This document shows positions 1 to 6,392 of a stretch of 10,310 nt of DNA, piece after piece. This stretch comes from Prevotellaceae bacterium. Lineage in GTDB: Bacteria; Bacteroidota; Bacteroidia; Bacteroidales; UBA932. Both the position numbers and the translations under genes were made by a program. The notes under the pieces are model-generated. The model ran no database searches, was not told the DNA's origin, and worked only from the letters and a program-made list of their open reading frames with translations. The stretch lies in the NCBI GenBank assembly GCA_031259655.1, contig JAIRLF010000085.1, positions 1 through 10,310 of the forward strand, read 5' to 3'. Position 1 is the first letter of the stretch, and each line of letters begins with the position of its first letter.

Positions 1-321
1 GTCGATTTCAATGTTGACCTCATACGAAGGACTGATAGAAACGGCGCGGGCAATCTCCGGAAAAGTTTTTTTCAGATATTCCGCCAAAGGATGTGGATTG
101 CGCCGTGTAAATCCGCTCGGCGTAAATTCGGATGACTGATAGACGCAGTAAATCCGCTCGGCGTTTTTGTGGAAACGGTCGAACGACATTTCGTATCGAA
201 TCCACAGCATTGCAATGGCGAAGCAGGCAAACCCGACCGCCAATCCCACGACACTCACAAGTGTCTGGCTTTTGTATTTCCGCAAATTGCGGAAAGCAAC
301 TTTTAAGAAATGTTTAATCAT
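1..321 (-). CDS. ABC transporter permease, MacB/FtsX type, N-terminal part (cut by window edge)
   Basis: This frame is open from an ATG at 321 to base 1 (107 residues), and the gene continues beyond the left edge. The protein begins MIKHFLKVAFRNLRKYKSQT, followed by one hydrophobic segment at about residues 21-41, then RYEMSFDRFHKNAERIY. This layout (an RNL-K short cytoplasmic lead, one membrane helix, then the start of a MacB-like periplasmic core) is typical of the very common Bacteroidota FtsX-like permeases, which pair with a MacB/LolD-type ATPase for lipoprotein, peptide or drug transport. The substrate cannot be told from this piece. It lies 92 bases downstream of lptB on the same strand, so read-through is possible, but LptB normally partners LptF/LptG, which are a different family. 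The coding sequence holds an exact 17-base direct repeat (107-123 and 148-164) read in two different frames. Confidence 0.85.
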   Translation of the reverse strand, partial: MIKHFLKVAFRNLRKYKSQTLVSVVGLAVGFACFAIAMLWIRYEMSFDRFHKNAERIYCVYQSSEFTPSGFTRRNPHPLAEYLKKTFPEIARAVSISPSYEVNIEID

Positions 322-349
322 GTTTTTAATTATTTATTTATTAAATTTT

Positions 350-410
350 AATCATAAATCACAAATCAACAATCACAAATCAACAATCGTAAATCTAAAA
401 ATCGTAAATC
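350..410. repeat. Degenerate 7-base tandem array (NNNAATC)
   Basis: From 350 the plus strand reads AATC and then heptads ataaatc, acaaatc, aacaatc, acaaatc, aacaatc, gtaaatc, an eight-base unit taaaatc with one extra a (396-403), and gtaaatc. The last four bases of each unit are constant (AATC) and the first three vary. The array fills most of the space between the lptB stop and the permease start. It resembles the arrays at 1170-1318 and 1327-1424. Confidence 0.85.
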
Positions 411-413
411 TCT

Positions 414-1139
414 CTACCGTCTCAGCACAAAATTTTCTCCCAGATATTTACGTTTTACTTCGGGGTCGGAGGCTAACTCTTCGGAAGTGCCTGTTTTGAG
501 GATATTACCCTCGTACAAAAGATACGCACGGTCGGTGATAGCCAAAGTTTCGTGGACATTATGGTCGGAAATGACCACTCCGATATTTTTATCTTTCAAC
601 CGCTTCACTATTGATTGGATATCTTCCACTGCGATAGGGTCAACTCCGGCGAAGGGTTCGTCTAAAAGAATGAATTTCGGGTTGATAGCCAAAGCTCTTG
701 CAATTTCGCATCTACGACGTTCGCCGCCGGAGAGTTGTATTCCATAGCTTTTGCGAACCTTGTTCAAACCGAACTCTTCCAGCAGGGATTCAAGTCGCTC
801 ATGCTGTTCTTTTTTCGAGAATTTCGTCATCTCCAGCACAGCTTTAAGATTGTTTTCCACGCTCAGTTTCCGGAAAACGGATGCTTCCTGAGCCAGATAT
901 CCCAAACCCCGTTGCGCTCTGCGATACACCGGCTCGCGGGTGATTTCGACGTCGTCGAGAAAAGTTTTACCGCCGTTGGGCTTAATCAGTCCGGCAATCA
1001 TGTAGAACGAAGTTGTTTTACCTGCTCCGTTAGGTCCAAGCAACCCAACGATTTCGCCCTGTTCGACGTCCATCGAAACGCCTTTTACTACAGTGCGTTT
1101 GCCATATTTTTTTACCAGATTTTCAGCATATAAACGCAT
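414..1139 (-). CDS. lptB: LptB, LPS export ABC transporter ATP-binding protein
   Basis: Cytoplasmic ATPase of the LptB2FGC complex, which extracts lipopolysaccharide from the inner membrane and drives it along the Lpt bridge to the outer membrane. The 241-residue length is normal. Visible motifs: Walker A GPNGAGKT (35-42), Q-loop glutamine 84 in [17 protein letters not shown] (a very LptB-like stretch), signature LSGGE (136-140), Walker B FILLDEP with catalytic Glu161, and the H-loop histidine 193 in SDHNVHET. The ATG at 1139 gives the standard family N-terminus ([15 protein letters not shown]). dsbD lies 283 bases upstream on the same strand, and the repeat-rich gap between them shows no good promoter. 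LptF/G are not in the window. Confidence in the family is very high; a general branched-chain amino acid type ATPase is the only near alternative and fits less well. Confidence 0.97.
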   Translation of the reverse strand: MRLYAENLVKKYGKRTVVKGVSMDVEQGEIVGLLGPNGAGKTTSFYMIAGLIKPNGGKTFLDDVEITREPVYRRAQRGLGYLAQEASVFRKLSVENNLKAVLEMTKFSKKEQHERLESLLEEFGLNKVRKSYGIQLSGGERRRCEIARALAINPKFILLDEPFAGVDPIAVEDIQSIVKRLKDKNIGVVISDHNVHETLAITDRAYLLYEGNILKTGTSEELASDPEVKRKYLGENFVLRR

Positions 1140-1169
1140 ATCTTTTTTATTTACAATTTTTTTATTTAC

Positions 1170-1318
1170 GATTTACGATTTTAGATTTTAGATTTACGAT
1201 TGTTGCTTACGCCCGCAAATAATTTACGATTTTAGATTTACGATTTACGATTGTTGCTTACGCCCGCTGGTAATAGTCTACAATCCATTTTTTATTTACG
1301 ATTGTTGCTTGCGTCCGC
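1170..1318. repeat. Composite repeat: GATTTAC/GATTTTA heptads plus three 51-base-spaced modules
   Basis: Heptads gatttac, gatttta, gatttta, gatttac (1170-1197) run into the module GATTGTTGCTTACGCCCGC at 1198-1216. The module recurs at 1249-1267 and, with two changes, at 1300-1318; the spacing is exactly 51 bases both times. Between the first two copies are further heptads (gatttta, gatttac, gatttac, 1228-1248). Between the second and third the filler differs but its length is kept. Heptad orientation here is opposite to that at 350-410 and 1327-1424. Confidence 0.85.
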
Positions 1319-1326
1319 AGGTAATC

Positions 1327-1424
1327 TAAAATCTAAAATCCACAATCTAAAATCCACAATCTACAATCTACAATCCACAATCCACAATCTAAAATCCACA
1401 ATCTACAATCCATAATCTACAATC
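1327..1424. repeat. 14-copy 7-base tandem array (YANAATC) touching the dsbD stop codon
   Basis: Fourteen uninterrupted heptads in strict 7-base phase: taaaatc and cacaatc and tacaatc variants, with one cataatc. Positions 4-7 are always AATC, position 1 is T or C, position 2 is A. On the minus strand this reads GATTNTR. The final heptad (1418-1424) supplies two bases of the dsbD stop codon (TGA, 1425-1423). With the preceding AATC (1323-1326), the first two heptads form an exact inverted repeat with 1177-1194. Confidence 0.9.
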
Positions 1425-3375
1425 AATTTAATCCTTTTTGTAACCATTGCAAAAATTTGTCGGCATCGGTTTCGTATCCAATGCCCTCAACTATAGCCTT
1501 TCCATCGGGGTCGGTTATCACAAAATAAGGCTGAGCGTTCAATCCGTACGTTTCAGCTTCGTAGTTGAGATTCACTGCTCCGATGGTTTTCATAACTCGT
1601 CCGTTTGAATTTGTTACATGTTCATTTTCGGGGAGTTCCGTTTTGTCGTCGGTATATAAACCTATAACAATAAATTTCTCGTTAAGGATGTTTATTATCC
1701 TTTGGTCGAGGAATATACCCTTTTCCATTTTCTTACAGTTGCTGCAATTATGTCCCTTAAAGTCCAGCAGTACAGGCTTGTTCTTTTCTTTTGCACAGGC
1801 TAATCCTTCTTTGAGGTCGAAATATCCCGAAATGCCCTTTGGCAAAGTCAGAAAATCGGAATATTTTGGGACGCCGCACAATTTGTCTGTATTCATTGTC
1901 GCAACAGCCTGAACCGGAGCATTGTTTTCGGATATTATACTGAAAACCTGCTTTTCCTGTGCGGGTATAAACGCCGACACCGCCGATAGCGGAGCGCCGA
2001 ATAACCCAGGTAAAAGATAAAATGCAAACGCAAACGACGCTATCGCAAGAATCAGCCGGAAGACGCCAACATGCTTTAAATCGCTGTCGTGCGGAAGTTT
2101 GATTTTCCCCAAAAGATATAATCCTGTGAGAATTGCAAGCGCTATCCATATCGCAATCACCGCATCGCGAGTGATTATGTTCAAAGTAAAATAATTATCC
2201 ACAATATCCAGAAACTTCAAACTCATGCCCGCAATGACAAACGCAAACACAACTTTGACGGAATTGAGCCACCCGCCCGATTTCGGAAGTTTTTTCATGA
2301 GAGAAGGGATAAAAGCAAACACAATGAACGGTAAACCAAGCCCTATGCCGAAACCGAACATTCCGAGTACGGGTTCGAGCGCAACTCCTCCTCTCGCCGA
2401 CTGAACTAAGAGCGTCCCGACAAAAGGACCTGTACACGAAAACGATACAATGGCAAGCGTTACGGCAAGAAAAAACGAAGCAATATATCCGCCCTTATCG
2501 GCTTGCCGGTCGGCTTTGTTCGCAAGTCCCGAAGGCAATGATATTTCGAACAGTCCGAAAAACGAAAGCGCAAAGGCAATAAACAGAATGAAAAACAGCA
2601 GATTGGGAATCCAGTGCGAGGATAAAACCGTCGCAAAAGCTTCATTCTGCGTTAAGGCGACGATAAGTCCTATTAATGTGTATATAAGAGTTATCGACAG
2701 TCCGAAAATCAATCCTTTGGTTACCGTTACAGTTTTTTTGCCGGAACCCGACATGAAGAAACTCACTGTCATCGGAATCATCGGGAAAACACAGGGAGTC
2801 AACACTCCAAGTAATCCCATGAAAAATGCAAGAATAAAAAATCCCAACAGCGAACGAGCTTCTCCGGCAACTGCCGGTTTGGCAGATTCGGCTGCCTGTT
2901 TGCTTGCGGCACTTTCGAGATTAAACGAAAATTCCGCATCGCCCGGAATACACTGTTCTGCCGAACAGGTCTGATAACTGACTATTCCCTTGACGTTTAC
3001 TTTCGCTGCCGACGTTTTCGCCTTTTGCTTGAAAGTAACTGTTCCTTCGTAGTATTTCACATTGATTTCGAAACCTTCGTCGAATTTTTCTTTGCTTTTT
3101 TTATCCGGAATCATTTCGCCGATTAGCTTGTAATCTCCCGATTCAAATGTAAATTCGAGAGGTAGAGGTCCCTCTGTTTTTTCCAGTCCGTACATGTAGA
3201 AACCGGTAGCAATCTCTGCTTTAAATGAGAGTTCAAACTCATTGTCGCCTGTTTTTTCGGATGCAAAGGTCCATGTAACCATCTTGTCGTTTCCATTTAG
3301 ACCAAGACCAAAACCCTGCGCATCAACATTTTTCAGTGTCGAAATAAGACTTATAAATATTAAAATTCTCTTCAT
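1423..3375 (-). CDS. dsbD: DsbD-type thiol:disulfide interchange protein (DsbD-alpha, CcdA-like core, thioredoxin-like C-terminus)
   Basis: Carries electrons from cytoplasmic thioredoxin across the inner membrane to periplasmic thiol proteins. The ATG at 3375 (650 residues) is preferred because a hydrophobic signal peptide MKRILIFISLISTLKNVDAQ follows at once and a perfect promoter lies just upstream; a frame open to 3495 would run through that promoter. Order of parts: periplasmic DsbD-alpha domain (about 21-160) with the Cys pair C137/C142 in YQTCSAEQC; eight hydrophobic segments (about 175-460) with C195 in LTPCVFPMIPMT and C314 in VSFSCTGPFVG, the redox pair of the membrane core; and a C-terminal thioredoxin-like domain (about 520-650) with CxxC C544/C547 in GHNCSNCKKME. 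All three relay pairs are intact. Two additional cysteines (500, 527) precede the last domain. The stop codon overlaps a heptad repeat array. Confidence 0.95.
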   Translation of the reverse strand: MKRILIFISLISTLKNVDAQGFGLGLNGNDKMVTWTFASEKTGDNEFELSFKAEIATGFYMYGLEKTEGPLPLEFTFESGDYKLIGEMIPDKKSKEKFDEGFEINVKYYEGTVTFKQKAKTSAAKVNVKGIVSYQTCSAEQCIPGDAEFSFNLESAASKQAAESAKPAVAGEARSLLGFFILAFFMGLLGVLTPCVFPMIPMTVSFFMSGSGKKTVTVTKGLIFGLSITLIYTLIGLIVALTQNEAFATVLSSHWIPNLLFFILFIAFALSFFGLFEISLPSGLANKADRQADKGGYIASFFLAVTLAIVSFSCTGPFVGTLLVQSARGGVALEPVLGMFGFGIGLGLPFIVFAFIPSLMKKLPKSGGWLNSVKVVFAFVIAGMSLKFLDIVDNYFTLNIITRDAVIAIWIALAILTGLYLLGKIKLPHDSDLKHVGVFRLILAIASFAFAFYLLPGLFGAPLSAVSAFIPAQEKQVFSIISENNAPVQAVATMNTDKLCGVPKYSDFLTLPKGISGYFDLKEGLACAKEKNKPVLLDFKGHNCSNCKKMEKGIFLDQRIINILNEKFIVIGLYTDDKTELPENEHVTNSNGRVMKTIGAVNLNYEAETYGLNAQPYFVITDPDGKAIVEGIGYETDADKFLQWLQKGLN

Positions 3376-3402
3376 AATCATCACTTTTGATAATTTTGCC
3401 CG

Positions 3403-3433
3403 CAAAAGTACTACTTTTTCTGCAATTGACAAA
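3403..3433 (-). promoter_or_regulatory. Bacteroidota-type promoter of dsbD
   Basis: On the minus strand TTTG (3433-3430), exactly 19 bases, then TACTTTTG (3410-3403). This matches the Bacteroidota primary sigma consensus TTTG-N19-21-TAnnTTTG at every fixed position. Transcription would start near 3396, giving a leader of about 20 bases before the ATG at 3375. It also argues against any start upstream of 3381. Confidence 0.8.
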
Positions 3434-3455
3434 TAAATATGGATTGACGATGCCC

Positions 3456-3534
3456 GGGTGCATTTTAAATTGTCGCAAACCCGTTCTTTCGACATTGCGA
3501 GGAGCGTAGCGACGAAGCAATGACGAAAGAACGG
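3456..3534. repeat. Dispersed repeat element copy A with long inverted repeat
   Basis: Begins gggtgcattttaaattg, continues to cgcaaacccg (3474-3483), then forms a palindrome: CCGTTCTTTCG (3481-3491) pairs with CGAAAGAACGG (3524-3534) and CATTGC (3493-3498) with GCAATG (3517-3522), one mismatched A on each side. A near-copy of the left part sits at 9842-9890, and two pieces recur inverted at 3780-3806. No T-run follows the hairpin on the minus strand, so an intrinsic terminator for the porD cluster is not supported. Confidence 0.75.
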
Positions 3535-3624
3535 AGACTGTTAAAACCGCCTGTTAATATGTCGTTTACGAAAACCGTCATTGTAAGGAGCACAGAGGCG
3601 AAACTGCGTACGTGTGTAGTCGCG

Positions 3625-3756
3625 GCTGCACACGTATATAATTTCAACTGCACACGTATATAATTTTGGCTGCACACGTATATAATTTTGGCCGCACACG
3701 TATATAATTTTAGCTACACACGTATATAATTTTAGCTGCACACGTATATAATTTTG
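3625..3756. repeat. 22-base tandem repeat, six copies plus a truncated seventh
   Basis: Units start at 3625, 3647, 3669, 3691, 3713 and 3735, each exactly 22 bases, with a partial unit from 3757. The conserved core is CACACGTATATAATTT; the edges vary by one or two bases. There are no unique spacers, so it is not a CRISPR array. Three junctions carry TAATTTTG on the plus strand (3661-3668, 3683-3690, 3749-3756), a match to the -7 promoter element, but the TTTG upstream is only 14 bases away. Just left of the array, tacgtgtg (3609-3616) is complementary to the cacacgta core. Confidence 0.92.
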
Positions 3757-3779
3757 GCTGCGTATCATCGACTTCCGGG

Positions 3780-3806
3780 TTGCTTCGTCGCTACGCCGGG
3801 TTTGCG
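3780..3806. repeat. Inverted partial copy of the dispersed element (copy C)
   Basis: TTGCTTCGTCGCTACGC (3780-3796) is the exact reverse complement of 3504-3520, and CGGGTTTGCG (3797-3806) of 3474-3483. In copy A the two words are 20 bases apart; here they abut. Together they bracket the 22-base array. Confidence 0.8.
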
Positions 3807-3861
3807 TTGATTTGTAGAGACAATGCATGCAACATCTTGACTTCAGCGCTTTTCGGGATAT

Positions 3862-4809
3862 TTATCTGCTAATTTTAAGATATTTATTAGGATTAAACGA
3901 ATCAACATCGGTCAGAATTTCATGAGCTTCGGCTCTGTCGTTTTGAGGAGCTTCGGCAAAAATATTTATCAATTCGTCCGATTTAGCGTCGAAAAACAGT
4001 CGTAGATAAGGAGGCGAAGTTTCGGACTGTTCTTCAAAAGAGCGTTGAATATCGGCAAGAGCGAGTAAAATCTGTCGTCTTCCTTCGAGAGCGTCTTCGT
4101 ATAATTGGTCTAATCCCAGACGGTGATATTTGTAGTATGCGTTACGTTCGTAGCTGAACGAATTGCTTAAAATGTTCTCAATTATCCAGTAACGGTTTTT
4201 TCTGTTAGCGTTTTCGTAAGGATTCCATCCCGGATAACTTTCACGTTGAGCGTTAGTCACAATTATTTGAGCGTTTTCGAAAAATTGCGACCCGCCTTTC
4301 AGCGAAAAACTGTCATAATCAATACCTAAAATCAGGTATGCGTAAAATGCCGCCAACGAGGTGATGCTCGATTTAAACGAGCGCAAATCAAAATCCAGAC
4401 GGTCAAATTCGATATAATCAAAAACAAAATCTTCGTCCACATGATTAAGGATTATCGTCTGATACGAAGAACCATAGACCGGACGACGCGCCTGTACCTG
4501 CAACGAACCGGTACATCGCGAACCGCTGTATTCGTTTATCGTTATAAAAAACGAACAATCAATACGTTCCTCTTCCGAAAAAGTATGATTAGTCCATTTT
4601 GTGCCATTAAGAAATTCGTTAAGCGACGTTTGTAAAGTATTAAAAATATTCTTGTTAGTCCCTTGAATTTTCGATGCATTGACAGTAACGTTACACCTCA
4701 ATTCCTGCGATAAAGCGGAAATCGCCGCTAACATAGAAAACATTATTATACACAAGTATCTTAATAATTGAGTATTGAAGTTTGAGTATTGAAGTTTTTT
4801 TATCATCAT
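3862..4809 (-). CDS. porD: DUF4835 family protein, PorD-like (type IX secretion-associated)
   Basis: A secreted or periplasmic protein of the DUF4835 family, annotated as PorD in type IX secretion-bearing Bacteroidota; its molecular role is not well defined. The 315 residues match the family length. The mature start after ALSQ reads ELRCNVTVNASKIQGTN, with a conserved block NEFLNGTKWTNHTF near residue 67-80 and VQARRPVYGSSYQT near 105-118, all typical of DUF4835. The signal region is long: MMIKKL, then a stretch (LQYSNFNTQ, residues 6-14) coded by an exact 2 x 14-base repeat, then the hydrophobic core YLCIIMFSMLAAISALS. Start choice: ATG 4809 or 4806; an internal ATG at 4743 would lack the positive charges. 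It follows coaBC by 23 bases and is probably the last gene of that transcript. No other por genes are in view. Confidence 0.88.
   Translation of the reverse strand: MMIKKLQYSNFNTQLLRYLCIIMFSMLAAISALSQELRCNVTVNASKIQGTNKNIFNTLQTSLNEFLNGTKWTNHTFSEEERIDCSFFITINEYSGSRCTGSLQVQARRPVYGSSYQTIILNHVDEDFVFDYIEFDRLDFDLRSFKSSITSLAAFYAYLILGIDYDSFSLKGGSQFFENAQIIVTNAQRESYPGWNPYENANRKNRYWIIENILSNSFSYERNAYYKYHRLGLDQLYEDALEGRRQILLALADIQRSFEEQSETSPPYLRLFFDAKSDELINIFAEAPQNDRAEAHEILTDVDSFNPNKYLKISR
4770..4797. repeat. 2 x 14-base exact tandem repeat inside porD signal-peptide coding sequence
   Basis: gagtattgaagttt occurs twice back to back. Each copy can be split into two heptads (gagtatt, gaagttt), so the run is four heptads, resembling the 7-base arrays elsewhere in the window. 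Loss or gain of one 14-base copy would shift the porD frame by two bases. Confidence 0.85.
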
Positions 4810-4832
4810 AACGAATTAATTATTTGTTGTTT

Positions 4833-6023
4833 TTAACTCAAAATTTGCCGTATATAAGAAACGATATCTTTAGCCACGTCTTTCTTTGATTTCGTATCGA
4901 ACCGGATTTCCGTACCGTTGCTGTCGATTATCATGATTTTGTTTGTGTCGACACCGAAGCCCGAACCAATATCGTTCAACGAATTAAGCACAATGAAATC
5001 CAGATTTTTCGAACTCAGTTTTTCGCGGGCGTTATCTACTTCGTTTTCTGTTTCCAAAGCGAAACCGGCCAGAATTTGCCCGTCGTTTTTCATTCGACCG
5101 AGTTGAGCGGCAATGTCTTTGGTTTTTGTAAGCGAAATTGTCAAATCCGTTTTTTGTTTGATTTTGTTTTCCTCCTGATTCTCAGGAGTGAAATCGGCGA
5201 CAGCGGCGCACATCACGGCAATGTTGCACGAAGGAAACAATCGCAGGCATTCTTCGTACATCTCGTTAGCAGACACTACATTGACCCGCCTGATATTCGG
5301 GTGCAAAGGCGAGAGATGCGTAGGTCCGCTGACTAATATCACATCAGCGCCTTGTTGAGCCAGAGTCTCGGCTATGGCATATCCCATTTTACCCGACGAA
5401 TAATTGCTTATATAGCGCACAGGGTCAATCTTTTCGTATGTGGGACCCGCTGTAACCAGCACGCGCAGACCCGAAAACGAAGCGTCGAAATAAGAATTGA
5501 GACAGGCGACAATTGTCTCCGGCTCTGCCATACGACCTTTGCCGTCGAGCCCGCTCGCCAACTCGCCCGTTTCTGCGTCGATGATTGTATCGCCATGAGA
5601 TTTAAGCGTTTCAATGTTTATCTCAGTAGCGGGATGTCTGTACATGTCCAAATCCATTGCCGGAGCGACAAACACAGGGCATTTTGCCGACAAATATGTG
5701 GTAAGCAACAGATTGTCCGCTATACCGGCAGCCATTTTACCGACAGAATTGGCTGTTGCGGGCGCAATGATATATGCGTCCGCCCATAAACCCAGACTGA
5801 CATGACTGTTCCATTCGCCGTTTTCGGGATTGAAGAAATCAACTAAAACGGGATTTTTCGACAACGTCGCCATCGTAAGCGGAGTGATGAACTGCTTAGC
5901 GGTTTCGGTCATAACGACCTTCACATCTGCTCCTTCCTTAACAAGCAAACGAACAAGCGTCGCAACCTTATAAGCTGCTATACCGCCTGTTATTCCAACT
6001 AAAATATGTTTTCCGGCAAGCAC
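4833..6023 (-). CDS. coaBC: CoaBC, phosphopantothenoylcysteine decarboxylase / phosphopantothenate-cysteine ligase
   Basis: Two-domain cytosolic enzyme for steps two and three of coenzyme A synthesis from pantothenate. The 396 residues match the usual length. CoaC part (about 1-180): flavin-binding start GKHILVGITGGIAAYK, catalytic His74 in NSHVSLG, and PAMDLDMY (121-128) where many homologues have PxMNxxMW; the clamp reads LASGLDGKGRM (155-165), with Ser157 where E. coli has a catalytic Cys158. CoaB part (about 186-396): VLVTAGPTYEKIDPVRYISNY, SSGKMG (209-214), AAVADFTP (273-280), KIKQK (287-291) and AGFALETENE. The start is GTG at 6023: an in-frame TGA lies two codons upstream and no ATG is available. 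It sits 39 bases after rpoZ, in the operon bamD-rpoZ-coaBC-porD. I believe the Asp and Ser are lineage variants rather than damage. Confidence 0.96.
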   Translation of the reverse strand: MLAGKHILVGITGGIAAYKVATLVRLLVKEGADVKVVMTETAKQFITPLTMATLSKNPVLVDFFNPENGEWNSHVSLGLWADAYIIAPATANSVGKMAAGIADNLLLTTYLSAKCPVFVAPAMDLDMYRHPATEINIETLKSHGDTIIDAETGELASGLDGKGRMAEPETIVACLNSYFDASFSGLRVLVTAGPTYEKIDPVRYISNYSSGKMGYAIAETLAQQGADVILVSGPTHLSPLHPNIRRVNVVSANEMYEECLRLFPSCNIAVMCAAVADFTPENQEENKIKQKTDLTISLTKTKDIAAQLGRMKNDGQILAGFALETENEVDNAREKLSSKNLDFIVLNSLNDIGSGFGVDTNKIMIIDSNGTEIRFDTKSKKDVAKDIVSYIRQILS

Positions 6024-6062
6024 GACTCAATAAATTTTAAATACCTTTGAGCCTTTGCAAAT

Positions 6063-6386
6063 CTATTTGTTGGATTCTGCTTTTCTGAAGTATATTCGTT
6101 CTTCCAGAAATTCCTGAACAGCAAGCAAACTCGCTTTAGGGAGTTTTTCGTAATATTTTGACATTTCGATCTGCTCTCTATTTTCGAATACTTCTTCCAG
6201 ATTGTCGCTTATACTTGCAAATTCCTCCAATTTTTTTGAAAGCTCCTGTTTTAATTCTGCAGAAATCTGATTAGCACGCTTTGCTATAACCATCACGCTT
6301 TCATAGATATTTCCCGTCGGAGCGGTAAATTTTTCGATGTCGCGGGTTATGGTATTGGCGGGTGCATTATTTCGTTTTATATCCAT
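6063..6386 (-). CDS. rpoZ: DNA-directed RNA polymerase omega subunit (Bacteroidota Rpb6-like)
   Basis: Small RNA polymerase assembly subunit; 107 residues, as expected for the Bacteroidota form. Recognisable blocks are NAPANTITRDIEKF near the start, TGNIYESVMVIAKRANQIS (24-42, the omega/Rpb6 core helix) and the C-terminal FENREQIEMSKYYEKLPK followed by QEFLEERIYF. This form diverges from E. coli omega but the NIYE-x-x-x-I/A-x-x-RANQI pattern is diagnostic. The ATG at 6386 lies six bases after the bamD stop, so the two are almost certainly co-transcribed and perhaps translationally coupled. Confidence 0.95.
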   Translation of the reverse strand: MDIKRNNAPANTITRDIEKFTAPTGNIYESVMVIAKRANQISAELKQELSKKLEEFASISDNLEEVFENREQIEMSKYYEKLPKASLLAVQEFLEERIYFRKAESNK

Positions 6387-6392
6387 TTATAT

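Larger units (their letters stand above)
3434..3861. other. Gene-free, repeat-dense gap between porD and dsbD
   Basis: No credible gene is present. The span holds a dispersed element with a long hairpin (3456-3534), a 22-base tandem array (3625-3756) and an inverted partial copy of the element (3780-3806). Open frames crossing it owe their length to the tandem array. Confidence 0.75.

Noticed and set aside
167..499. Plus-strand open frame of 110 residues
   Set aside because: It is antisense to the permease and lptB and crosses the heptad array; a shadow frame.
1197..1219. lptB promoter with TTTG and a 19-base gap to TAAATCTA
   Set aside because: The -7 part lacks TTTG, and both boxes lie inside the heptad and module repeats, so the match is probably incidental.
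3376..3495. N-terminal extension of dsbD up to an ATG at 3495
   Set aside because: It would run through the promoter and the hairpin repeat, and would put 40 polar residues ahead of the signal peptide.
3625..3756. CRISPR array
   Set aside because: The 22-base units abut with no unique spacers, and no cas genes are near.
3541..3828. Minus-strand open frame of 95 residues with a repetitive protein
   Set aside because: Its length comes from the 22-base array, whose frame shifts each unit; composition is not protein-like and it has no start context or homologue I recognise.
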